Below are positions 1 to 7,766 of a DNA stretch of 64,000 nt, one piece after another. Origin of the DNA: Candidatus Gastranaerophilales bacterium. Lineage in GTDB: Bacteria; Cyanobacteriota; Vampirovibrionia; Gastranaerophilales; Gastranaerophilaceae. The position numbers and the translations under genes are program-made. The notes below the pieces were generated by a model. The model did not search any database. It was not told the origin of the DNA and saw only the letters and a list, made by a program, of their open reading frames with translations. The stretch spans positions 1 through 64,000 of the forward strand of contig CALUYS010000006.1 of the NCBI GenBank assembly GCA_944325065.1. Reading direction: 5' to 3'. The number at the start of each line of letters is the position of its first letter. The first letter of the stretch is position 1.

Positions 1-6
1 GATTTA

Positions 7-1143
7 ATGTCATTTGATTTAAAAACATTTGATAAACAAATTAATCTTAACTTTAAAAAAAAACTAAAAATTGATAGCAAATATCCGCAGGTTAAACTTA
101 ATGAAATAGCAAAACTTGACTGGGGTAATACTTCTTTAACTAAAGAAATTTATAAAAATGAGGGTTATAAGGCATTTAGTGCTTCGGGGCAAGATGGTTA
201 TGTTGAAAAATATGAATATGATACTGAAGCAATAATTGTTTCCGCTATAGGAGCAAGGTGTGGAAAATGTTTCAAAGCTGATGGTAAATTTACTGCAATA
301 AAAAATACGTTAGTAATAACCGATTTTAAAAACTCATTGAGAAATTATATATTTGAAATAATTAATAATGAAAATTTTTGGGATAAAGGTGGTAAAGGAC
401 AGCCGTTTATCGGTGTTGAGTCTGCAAGATCCAAAAAACTTCCACTTCCTCCAATGAATATTCAAGAAGAAATTGTTAAAGAAATACTAGCATTAGAAAA
501 CCTTAGTAAAAATAATACAGACAAAGTCAATATTTTACAAAATAATATAGCTAAAGTGTTAAAAACGGATGCAAAGGAAGAAAAATTAAATAAATATTTA
601 TTGATGCCTGTAAAAAGAGGAAAATCGCCAAAGTATTCATATAAATCTGATATTCAAATATTAAAGTCGGGACAAATAAGAGGATTGAAAGAATTTGATT
701 TTTCTAAAAAATATTATGCAGATAAATCTATGATTATTGATGAAAGATTATTGCAACGAGGTGATTTGTTAATAAATTCTACCGGAGTTGGAACTGCTGG
801 GCGAGTTAATTTATTTAATTTAAATGGTAAATTTTTTGTAGATAGTCATGTTGCTATTTGCAGATTAAACAAAGAGTTGTTATTACCATTATATGCATTG
901 TATCAATTATACTATTTTGTTGGATTTAAAAATATTGAAAAAATGGCAACCGGACAAAGTGGGCAAATAGAACTTGCTCCAGAAACAATTGGAAACATAA
1001 AAATACCCGTTCCATCAATACAGGAGCAAAAAAGAATTGTTACTGAAATTATGCCGATAGAAGAAGAAATAGAAAAATTACAAAAAGAAATTGATGCAAT
1101 ACCAGCTAAAAAACAAGCAATTCTCGATAAATATTTAAAATAA
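7..1143 (+). CDS. Type I restriction specificity (HsdS-like) protein, possibly the C-terminal part of a longer protein
   Basis: The 378 residues form two consecutive target-recognition-like halves, each followed by a helical spacer. The first half ends at about residue 150 with a proline-rich 'LPLPP..IQEEIV' segment and the second at about 335 with 'IPVPS.QEQKRIV'. This repeated 'ipvP..eqq.iv' pattern is the signature of type I S subunits, which set the DNA sequence recognised by the methylase/nuclease complex. No in-frame stop lies between the window start and the ATG, and the first 30 residues read like a linker. The gene could therefore be the end of a fused methylase-specificity (type IIG or M-S) protein that begins outside the window. 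No methylase or nuclease gene follows. The S-subunit fold is confident; completeness is not. Confidence 0.75.
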   Translation: MSFDLKTFDKQINLNFKKKLKIDSKYPQVKLNEIAKLDWGNTSLTKEIYKNEGYKAFSASGQDGYVEKYEYDTEAIIVSAIGARCGKCFKADGKFTAIKNTLVITDFKNSLRNYIFEIINNENFWDKGGKGQPFIGVESARSKKLPLPPMNIQEEIVKEILALENLSKNNTDKVNILQNNIAKVLKTDAKEEKLNKYLLMPVKRGKSPKYSYKSDIQILKSGQIRGLKEFDFSKKYYADKSMIIDERLLQRGDLLINSTGVGTAGRVNLFNLNGKFFVDSHVAICRLNKELLLPLYALYQLYYFVGFKNIEKMATGQSGQIELAPETIGNIKIPVPSIQEQKRIVTEIMPIEEEIEKLQKEIDAIPAKKQAILDKYLK

Positions 1144-1252
1144 GTATGCTTGTAAATTTTTAATATTAACGAAACTGGACTATACCAAAATAATCATTTT
1201 ATTCGTACAAATTAATCTGGTCGTGAAATTATATCAAGGTGGTTGTTAAATT

Positions 1253-1291
1253 ACAAAAAAACTCCTTTAAATTTATAAAAAACTAAAGGAG
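1253..1291 (-). terminator. Rho-independent terminator of the tRNA-Met(CAT) gene
   Basis: An 8-bp perfect stem (1262-1269 with 1284-1291, arms ctccttta/taaaggag) has a 14-nt loop. Read on the minus strand it is followed directly by a run of T. It lies about 30 bp downstream of the tRNA and in the right orientation to end its transcript. Confidence 0.7.
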
Positions 1292-1323
1292 AATTAAATA
1301 TATACAAAAAAAAGATAACTTAT

Positions 1324-1397
1324 TAGCAAGGGAGAGATTCGAACTCTCGACCTCACGGGTATGAGCCGTGCGCTCTCACCAACTGAGCTACCTTGCC
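1324..1397 (-). tRNA. tRNA with CAT anticodon (elongator Met, or Ile2 if modified)
   Basis: The minus strand folds into a cloverleaf. The acceptor 5' arm is ggcaagg (1391-1397), pairing with ccttgct with a G:U at the first position. The D-arm contains the AGTTGG loop. The anticodon stem is cacgg/ccgtg with loop CTCATAC, anticodon at 1361-1363, and the T-arm loop is TTCGAAT. The discriminator base is A and no CCA is encoded. The normal first acceptor pair argues against an initiator tRNA. Elongator Met and lysidine-modified Ile2 cannot be separated by eye. Confidence 0.93.
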
Positions 1398-1407
1398 ATT
1401 TATTTTA

Positions 1408-1436
1408 ATTATCCATTAAAATAATAAAAATTTCAA
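1408..1436 (-). promoter_or_regulatory. Sigma-70 type promoter for the tRNA
   Basis: On the minus strand TTGAAA (1431-1436) and GATAAT (1408-1413) are separated by exactly 17 bp. The expected start falls only a few bases before the mature tRNA 5' end at 1397. The site lies between the nupC stop codon and the tRNA, so the tRNA can be transcribed independently of nupC. Confidence 0.6.
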
Positions 1437-1448
1437 GTCTTTTTTTTG

Positions 1449-2726
1449 TTATAATAAAATTCCTGCTATAGAAGCTGAAATATATGAAGCAAAAGTTCCA
1501 CATATAAGTGCTTTTATACCCAATCGTGACAGATTTTTTCTTTGATTTGAAGCCATTTCTCCGACACCACCTATAAGTATTGCAATTGAACCTAAATTTG
1601 CAAAACCACATAAAGCAAACGTGGCAACAACAAAACTTTTTTCACTTATTATATCTCTTATTGAAACTAAATCAATATATGCAATGGTCTCATTTAAAAT
1701 AAACTTTTCTCCTAATAACGCACCTACTTGTGCTGATTCATTAAATGGAACACCCATAAGATATGCAAAAATTGCAAAAATTTTACCAACAATCATTTTC
1801 ATAGAAAGATTTGTTAAATCAAACCCTAAAAACATTTGATTAAAATGAAGAGCATGATGTAAAAATAACCCAAATTTTACCAAAAACCAATCTATCATAG
1901 CAATTAAAGCAACAAGTGCTATTAGAACAGCCACTACATTAATTGTAACTCGCATTCCTTCCTGTGCCCCCATTGCAATTGAATCAATTACATTAACGTG
2001 AGTTCGTTTTCTTGATATTTTTATATCATTCATTGTTTGAGGTACATCAATTTCTGGGTATACAATTTTAGATATAACTAAAGCACCTGGAGCTGCCATT
2101 ATCGAAGCAGCAAGAAGATACTGTGCAGGGATACCCATACCTACATAAATAGCCATAACTCCTCCTGAAATACATGATAAGGACCCCGTCATCGAAGCAA
2201 GAATCTCCGATTTTGTCAAATTTGGTAAATATGGTTTTATTAAAGACTGTGCTGCAACTTGACCTACAAATGAAGATGCCAAATTTGATAAAGCCTCAGC
2301 ACCTGAAACATTTAATAGTCTAGTCATTAACTTACCCAAAAAAGCCACTACTCTTTGCATTATACCATAATAATACAAAATATTAACCAAAACCATCATA
2401 AAAATCATAGCTCCCATAAGTTGTAATGCAAATATATGAGAGTTTTGACCAAAAAGTTCTGTTAGCTTTTCTGGGTTTCTTGTTAATGGACCAAAAACAA
2501 AATCTGAACCTATTTTTGCAAAATCAAGAATTTTTTGGATAAACCCACCTATAGTTTCAAATATTTTTATTCCAAGTGGTATTTTCAAAATAAAAACTCC
2601 AAGAAAAAATTGAAGCAAAAATGCTCTTGTTATTGTTTTTATGGATATTCTTTTTTTGTTATTCGACATTAAAAATGCTAATAATAAAATAAAAATAATA
2701 CCAAATATTCCAAAAAATCTATCCAT
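1449..2726 (-). CDS. nupC: NupC-family concentrative nucleoside transporter
   Basis: A 425-residue polytopic membrane protein of normal length for the CNT/NupC family, which imports nucleosides with Na+ or H+. It shows the family order: an N-terminal hydrophobic region, a 'GSDFVFGPL' segment near residue 75, a gate-like region, a nucleoside-transporter core with 'ALSNLASSFVGQ..A' near residue 150, and a 'GVPFNESAQVGALLGEK' segment near 325. A C-terminal 'ALCGFANLGSIAILIGG' helix follows. The ATG at 2726 is the first start and leaves a complete first helix. The gene is monocistronic between the tRNA and a divergent hypothetical gene. The family is confident; substrate preference cannot be read from the sequence. 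Confidence 0.92.
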   Translation of the reverse strand: MDRFFGIFGIIFILLLAFLMSNNKKRISIKTITRAFLLQFFLGVFILKIPLGIKIFETIGGFIQKILDFAKIGSDFVFGPLTRNPEKLTELFGQNSHIFALQLMGAMIFMMVLVNILYYYGIMQRVVAFLGKLMTRLLNVSGAEALSNLASSFVGQVAAQSLIKPYLPNLTKSEILASMTGSLSCISGGVMAIYVGMGIPAQYLLAASIMAAPGALVISKIVYPEIDVPQTMNDIKISRKRTHVNVIDSIAMGAQEGMRVTINVVAVLIALVALIAMIDWFLVKFGLFLHHALHFNQMFLGFDLTNLSMKMIVGKIFAIFAYLMGVPFNESAQVGALLGEKFILNETIAYIDLVSIRDIISEKSFVVATFALCGFANLGSIAILIGGVGEMASNQRKNLSRLGIKALICGTFASYISASIAGILL

Positions 2727-2863
2727 AATATCTCTCTTTCATTTTTAATATATTTATATTATTTTAATGATAAAATAAAAAACAAAATTTAATTGTTACA
2801 ATTTTTTAATATTGTTGTTCAAAACTAGCAAAAAACATTTTTACAAGCATTAAAATAATTATA

Positions 2864-3715
2864 ATGTCAATGATAGATTTTTATCCTATGGTTCCAAAAA
2901 TAGATTATCAACCTTATAATAGTGTTGAATTTGAAAGTAAAAATAGTTCAAATAACAAAAATAAAAATACTGACAACACTTCAAAAAATAATATCTTGAC
3001 TCCTAACGTCAAACAGTATCCAATTTTACAAGTTCAAACCCCACAACAACCATTTATAGTGCCTCAAAATATTATGTTAAGTTATAAAAATAAAGTGGGG
3101 AACAATCCTAATTTTATATATGGAGTTATTGGTGCCATCGTTACAATAATTGTAATTGGTAGTGGTTTTCTATTGAATAATACTAATTTGAGACAAAAAA
3201 TCTCATCTTGGTGGAAAAAAACTTGGGAAGTAAAAAATTCCTATCATCCAAATATTGTTCTTGATAACCCAAAGGATATTAAAGAATATCGAAAAAACGT
3301 TGTAAGTAATCTTGTAAATGATAAACGGTATAAAAATGATTTGAAATGTATTGATATTTTTACAGGTAATAAAACTCCTCAAGAAACCAAAGATATTTTA
3401 TCAGATGTTTATGAAATAGCAAAAACAATAAGTTATAGTAATTATAAAACACCAAAAGTTTCCATTCTTTTAAAACAAGATGCTGGTATTTTGAATTTAA
3501 GTAGTATTGATTCAAGTCTGGATGATTTTGATGTAGATATTTTAAAAAATGGCGTTTTAAGTAAAATAAAACAAATAAAATTAGGTTTTGTTACAAAGGA
3601 TAATGACTATACTGCATATACAAAAGCAACTATTTCACAAAATAAAAATGAAACAAATTATAGTATAAATTTTGCTAGGATGATAAGACGGTTTTTTGCT
3701 AATTTTTCAGATTAA
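2864..3715 (+). CDS. Hypothetical single-span membrane protein with Asn/Gln/Pro-rich N terminus
   Basis: Not a recognised family. The first 75 residues are rich in Asn, Lys, Pro and Gln and low in complexity. One clear membrane helix follows at about residues 84-105 (an Ile/Val/Gly-rich stretch), then a charged C-terminal domain of about 170 residues. There is no cleavable signal peptide because the hydrophobic segment is internal. It is transcribed in the same direction as the flagellar genes 130 bp downstream but is not obviously part of that operon. Its architecture resembles other hypotheticals in this window, for example the gene at 61094-62539. Confidence 0.6.
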   Translation: MSMIDFYPMVPKIDYQPYNSVEFESKNSSNNKNKNTDNTSKNNILTPNVKQYPILQVQTPQQPFIVPQNIMLSYKNKVGNNPNFIYGVIGAIVTIIVIGSGFLLNNTNLRQKISSWWKKTWEVKNSYHPNIVLDNPKDIKEYRKNVVSNLVNDKRYKNDLKCIDIFTGNKTPQETKDILSDVYEIAKTISYSNYKTPKVSILLKQDAGILNLSSIDSSLDDFDVDILKNGVLSKIKQIKLGFVTKDNDYTAYTKATISQNKNETNYSINFARMIRRFFANFSD

Positions 3716-3849
3716 TTTTAATATTTTTAATTGTATTTAGAAAATATAAAAAAAATACTTTAAATAGAGTATTTTAGATATATTTATGGATATTTTTGAC
3801 AAAAAAGTCGATATCATTAAAAGAGAATTATAATCTTTGAGGCGATATT

Positions 3850-4545
3850 ATGGTGTTAAAAGGTAAAGTTAACAATATAGAAAATGGTATGGTATCAAGT
3901 TTAAGAGCCATGCATGTTGCAACAGCACGTTTTAATATGCACAATGATAATGTATCAGGTTTTGATAAAGTAGGATATCAAAGACAAGAAGCTGTAATCT
4001 CATCATTTACAGAATTTTTAGGAATAAAAGGACTTGCTCAAACTACAAATGATGAAGTTGGGCGTATTGCAGTTAGTGATAATCCATTAGATATTGCCAT
4101 TACTCAAAAAGGCTATTTCCAACATTTAACAGATGAAGGAATAAAATTAAGTCGAGATGGTCGTTTTAAAATAAATAAAGAAGGATATTTGTTGACTCTT
4201 TCAAATGACAAAGTCCTTTCAACAGCAGGGAATGCAATAAAATTACCTTTTTTACCTGAAGATTTAAAAGACATTAAAATTGATGATAGTGGTAAAATTT
4301 CAATATATAACAAAAATACTAATGAAATAGATTATGTTGATACTATTTCAGTAGTGTCTAACAATAATGTAGCTGTTGTAAATCCTCATTTAAAACAAGG
4401 ATATAAAGAGTATTCAAATGTAAGCTTACAAGAAGAATTTATTAATATTTTTCCCATAAGTAAAAATTTTGATGCAAATAGACAAATGTTTATAATACAA
4501 AGTAATAATTTATCAAAGGTTATATCAGAAATAGGAAAGGCATAA
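3850..4545 (+). CDS. Flagellar rod/hook basal-body protein, FlgF-like
   Basis: A 231-residue protein of the FlgF/FlgG family of axial proteins that build the rod between the inner membrane and the hook. The N terminus carries a variant of the family 'N..N..T.GYKR' motif (here NDNVSGFDKVGYQRQ, about residues 33-47). 'PLDIAITQKGYFQ' and 'LSRDGRFKINKEGYLLT' are the standard core strand motifs. It lies 10 bp upstream of a second, more typical family member, so it most plausibly takes the proximal rod (FlgF) role. Assignment to FlgF rather than FlgG is by gene order and length only. Confidence 0.8.
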   Translation: MVLKGKVNNIENGMVSSLRAMHVATARFNMHNDNVSGFDKVGYQRQEAVISSFTEFLGIKGLAQTTNDEVGRIAVSDNPLDIAITQKGYFQHLTDEGIKLSRDGRFKINKEGYLLTLSNDKVLSTAGNAIKLPFLPEDLKDIKIDDSGKISIYNKNTNEIDYVDTISVVSNNNVAVVNPHLKQGYKEYSNVSLQEEFINIFPISKNFDANRQMFIIQSNNLSKVISEIGKA

Positions 4546-4555
4546 GAAAAATTAA

Positions 4556-5278
4556 ATGTCACATGGATATAATTTACAAGCAATAATAAGAAGAGGGTTA
4601 AATAATTCAGTTGTTCAATTTGAACGACTTGCACAAGTGGCAACAAATTTAACGAATTATAATACAAATGGATATAAATCTGTATCTTTTGATCAAATAA
4701 TATCAGAAGATGGTTTTATAAAAGGTATAACTAGACGTTATGACTCGCAGGGTTCTATAATACAAACTTCACGTGATTTTGATATAGCTATTGAGGGTAA
4801 AGGATATATCCCAGTAACTTCTCCTAACGGAGATGTAGCTTATACAAGAGAAGCATCATTTAAACTTGATAAAGAAGGAAATTTAATTACAAATGATGGT
4901 TGGTTAGTAGGTGATGGTATAAAATTACCTGTTAATTATGAACATTTTAGAATTGAATCAGATGGAACTTGTTATGTTGAATATTATGGAGATAAACCTA
5001 AAGAAGTTATAGGCAAAATTCCACTTGTAACTTTTCCTAATAGTGAAGGACTGATACAGGGTGAATATAATAAGTATTATATTACTGAAGAATCAGGTGA
5101 GCCAATGTTACAGAAGGAGCATAATAAAATAAAACAAGGTTGTATTGAACGTTCAAATGTCGACATTTATGAAAGTGTATATGATATTATGCGTATGAAC
5201 GCATCCATGTTGTCAAGCTTTAGATTGTTAAAAGTTGTTGATGACATGTATACAAAATCAATAAATTTAAGACAATAG
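4556..5278 (+). CDS. flgG: Flagellar basal-body rod protein FlgG
   Basis: A 240-residue axial protein close to the usual FlgG length (about 260). The N-terminal helix leads into 'NLTNYNTNGYKSVSF'. The central region has 'FDIAIEGKGYIPV' and 'YTREASFKLDKEGNLIT'. The C-terminal helix starts with 'GCIERSNVDIYESVYDI', matching the 'G.LE.SNVd' signature that starts the C-terminal D0 helix. It is a distal-rod component exported by the flagellar type III apparatus. It lies 10 bp after the FlgF-like gene and 45 bp before flgB. Confidence 0.87.
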   Translation: MSHGYNLQAIIRRGLNNSVVQFERLAQVATNLTNYNTNGYKSVSFDQIISEDGFIKGITRRYDSQGSIIQTSRDFDIAIEGKGYIPVTSPNGDVAYTREASFKLDKEGNLITNDGWLVGDGIKLPVNYEHFRIESDGTCYVEYYGDKPKEVIGKIPLVTFPNSEGLIQGEYNKYYITEESGEPMLQKEHNKIKQGCIERSNVDIYESVYDIMRMNASMLSSFRLLKVVDDMYTKSINLRQ

Positions 5279-5323
5279 AAACCCAAAATTAAAATTAAAT
5301 TAAAAACAAAGAGGTAGAGAATT

Positions 5324-5668
5324 ATGAATAGTTTTAATGGAATAGATAAAGTTGGCTCAATGCTAAATTTAATTTCCCAAAAACAAAAAGCAATAAGTAT
5401 TAATTTAGCAAATATAGACACACCAAATTATATAAGGCAGGATGTTGATTTTTCACAATATTTAAATGGTGCATCAAATTCGATTGAAACAAAATTATCA
5501 AATAAACTTGGTGCGTCACCATATTTAACGCAAAGTTCAAATGAAAAAGTTAATCCTGCAAATGAATTAGTAGAAATGCAAAAAAACTCACTTTTATATG
5601 CGATGGCAGTAAGAAACATTTCAAGTACAATTTCACAAATGAGAACAGTTATAAACGTTGGAAAATAG
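5324..5668 (+). CDS. flgB: Flagellar basal-body rod protein FlgB
   Basis: 114 residues, near the short end for FlgB. The motif 'INLANIDTPNYIRQDVDF' (about residues 26-43) is the classic FlgB/FlgC N-terminal signature. The C-terminal segment '..NELVEMQKNSLLYAMAV' is the conserved rod-protein helix. An AAGAGG ribosome site precedes the ATG. FlgB forms the proximal rod on the FliE/MS-ring platform. flgB and flgC are adjacent as usual, but here they follow flgF/G rather than precede them. Confidence 0.9.
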   Translation: MNSFNGIDKVGSMLNLISQKQKAISINLANIDTPNYIRQDVDFSQYLNGASNSIETKLSNKLGASPYLTQSSNEKVNPANELVEMQKNSLLYAMAVRNISSTISQMRTVINVGK

Positions 5669-5703
5669 TAGAATATAAAAGTATTAAAAGGAGATAAATG
5701 CAT

Positions 5704-6150
5704 ATGGGTATTTGGGATTCAATAGAACTTGGAGCACAAAGTCTTGATGTACATGGTAAAAGGTTAGATATTCATGCAAGAAATATAGCAAACATTGATA
5801 CACCAAATTATGTAAGAAAAATTCCTTTGATAAATTCTAAAGATGAAGTATCATTTACAAATGTTTTGGGGACAATGAAAGATAAGACATTTAATTCAAG
5901 TGGACAAGCACCTTTTCTAAGTGGAGGTGTATCATTTGGTGGTATTGTTGAAGATCCGACATTAGGAGATAAAATTTATCAACCTGGGCATCCTGATGCC
6001 GACCAGAATGGATATATTCGTTCATCGAACGTAAATCCCATGGTTGATATGGCAGATGCAATGATGGCACAAAGAGCTTATGAAGCAAATTTAGCGATAA
6101 TATCCATTACCAAAGCAATGGCACAAAGGGCTGTTGAAATAGGGAAATAA
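5704..6150 (+). CDS. flgC: Flagellar basal-body rod protein FlgC
   Basis: 148 residues from the second of two in-frame ATGs; the other, at 5698, would add Met-His. An AAAGGAG site lies 10 nt before the chosen ATG and only 4 nt before the earlier one. Family marks are 'RNIANIDTPNYVRKIPL' near residue 30 and the C-terminal 'YIRSSNVNPMVDMADAMMAQRAYEAN', which is nearly canonical FlgC. It is a proximal rod subunit placed between flgB and the muralytic enzyme gene. Confidence 0.93.
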   Translation: MGIWDSIELGAQSLDVHGKRLDIHARNIANIDTPNYVRKIPLINSKDEVSFTNVLGTMKDKTFNSSGQAPFLSGGVSFGGIVEDPTLGDKIYQPGHPDADQNGYIRSSNVNPMVDMADAMMAQRAYEANLAIISITKAMAQRAVEIGK

Positions 6151-6183
6151 ATAATTAAATTAATTTTAGGAAAGTCAAAATAA

Positions 6184-6825
6184 ATGTTTTCACCACGTAT
6201 TCAAAGTTTAATAGATTCATCAGGTCGTGAAGCCGCATTAAAGCGAGCTATGGCTTTAACTACCTATACCAATACTATTGAAAATAACAATAAAGCAAAT
6301 GGAAACATACCAAATAATACAGCTAATTTTTTTGATGTTTTGAAAAGTAGTAAACCACAAACTTTCAAAACATCAAATAATTTTAAATTTGGAGAACTTT
6401 CAACATTAAATAGACTGGGTCCTACCCAAAATATTGAAAAGACTTTAGCTAAAAATAAAATAATGACAATTATTGAACATGCAGCAAAAAAATATAATAT
6501 TGATGAAAAACTATTGAAAGCCGTTATCAAACAAGAATCAGGTTTTAACCCTAATGCAACATCAAAAGCAGGCGCTATGGGTTTAATGCAATTAATGCCA
6601 GAGACTGCAAAAGGTCTGGGGGTTATCAATCCTTATGATCCTATTCAAAATGTTGAAGGTGGCACTAGATATTTAAGATCAATGTTAGATAAATATAATG
6701 GCAATATTATTCTTGCACTTGCAGCATATAATGCAGGACCTGGAAACGTTAATAAGTATGAAGGCGTTCCACCTTTTAAAGAAACTCAAAATTATGTGAA
6801 AAATATTTTAGCGAATTATTTATAA
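6184..6825 (+). CDS. Soluble lytic transglycosylase (SLT) domain protein of the flagellar operon
   Basis: 213 residues. The C-terminal half (about residues 95-213) is a complete SLT lysozyme-like domain. The catalytic Glu118 is in 'IKQESGFNP', and '[13 protein letters not shown]' and '[12 protein letters not shown]' are standard motifs. The N-terminal 90 residues are polar and unstructured, with no signal peptide. This fits export through the flagellar apparatus, like the muramidase part of FlgJ. Lying between flgC and fliE, it probably opens the peptidoglycan for the rod. The enzyme class is certain; the flagellar role is inferred from position. Confidence 0.88.
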   Translation: MFSPRIQSLIDSSGREAALKRAMALTTYTNTIENNNKANGNIPNNTANFFDVLKSSKPQTFKTSNNFKFGELSTLNRLGPTQNIEKTLAKNKIMTIIEHAAKKYNIDEKLLKAVIKQESGFNPNATSKAGAMGLMQLMPETAKGLGVINPYDPIQNVEGGTRYLRSMLDKYNGNIILALAAYNAGPGNVNKYEGVPPFKETQNYVKNILANYL

Positions 6826-7351
6826 AAAATATAAGTAAGCTATTTCAAATGGTTATAATAGGAGTTTAAATAAAGTAGCGTTAAAAGAAACAAGGAAATA
6901 TATTTGTTTCTCCCCCTAAAAAAGAAAGAAAGAAAAAATGCAAGAGAATAAAGAAATAACGAAAATAAGCAACAAATGGCAACCATATCCAACTTGGAAT
7001 AAGGGGTGCTTAATAAAAAATTATCAGACGACCATCCGTTTGAATGAATAGTTTTAATTAGGCTGCTTAGGTTGGGTTTAGCACAGCTATGACAAGCAAG
7101 AGGTTGGTTGTTTTGTATAGCTTTTGTACCACCAAAGCGAATTTGCGGATGGATGAAGCGAAGCGAAACTGGATAGCGAAAAGACAGAACCGACTTGAGC
7201 AAAGCATAAAAGGCAAGACTCTGTGAGCGTGGAGTAAATCCAAAACAGTTGCTCCGTCCAAAGGATATTAAAAATAATTAAAAGAATAATAAAATACAAA
7301 AACTAAATATTGAAGTTTGATAAAAAACAATAAAATAAATAAAGGAGAAAT
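6826..7351 (+). other. Non-coding, GC-richer insert inside the flagellar operon
   Basis: About 525 bp without a convincing gene separate the transglycosylase from fliE. From roughly 7000 to 7265 the base composition is visibly richer in G and C than anything around it, with repeated aagcgaa-type runs near 7155-7180. The minus strand stays open for over 100 codons, but that reading has no ribosome site, opposes all neighbours and has no recognisable domain. It may be a structured RNA, a miniature mobile element or a decayed insert. fliE keeps its own AAAGGAG ribosome site at about 7340. Confidence 0.5.
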
Positions 7352-7681
7352 ATGTTTACAAATAGTATTAATTCATTTGGAAAAAATATTGAAACGGGTC
7401 ATATAAGCAATATTTCAGGTAATGGTAATTCGTTTAATATGATAAACGAAAGCGAAAAAGTAAGCTTTAAAGATGTTATAACTGATATGGCAAATGGTAT
7501 CAATGAAGAACTCAATGCACCAGATGAGATGTTAAATAGTATTATGCGAGGTTCAAGTGAGCATGATATTCATGATGTCATGATTGCATTATCAAAAGCT
7601 GATATGGGGATAACAATTGCTACAACAGCAGCGACAAAAGTACTTCAAACGTATGAAAAAATAATGCAAATTCAACTATAA
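7352..7681 (+). CDS. fliE: Flagellar hook-basal body complex protein FliE
   Basis: 109 residues, normal for FliE, which joins the MS ring to the proximal rod. The N-terminal 40 residues are polar and variable. The core 'VSFKDVITDMANGINEELN' and the C-terminal 'HDVMIALSKADMGITIATTAATKVLQTYEKIMQIQL' follow the FliE pattern 'dv..a...a..slql...vrnKl..AYqeimrm.v', with some divergence. It is followed 85 bp later by fliF, the common pairing. Confidence 0.88.
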   Translation: MFTNSINSFGKNIETGHISNISGNGNSFNMINESEKVSFKDVITDMANGINEELNAPDEMLNSIMRGSSEHDIHDVMIALSKADMGITIATTAATKVLQTYEKIMQIQL

Positions 7682-7766
7682 ACACCATATTTAAAAAAAA
7701 CATAGTATAATAAAAGTAGGAGAAAAAATAAGATAAAGACTTGAGGATAAAAAATAGAAATAATAT

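Noticed and set aside
3796-3834. TTGACA and TATAAT upstream of the flagellar operon
   Set aside because: The two hexamers are 27 bp apart, too far for a sigma-70 promoter. No sigma-28 type match was seen either.
6840-7202. 120-codon minus-strand frame inside the flagellar operon
   Set aside because: It opposes all neighbours, lacks a ribosome site and has no domain pattern. It is treated as open by chance in a composition-biased insert.
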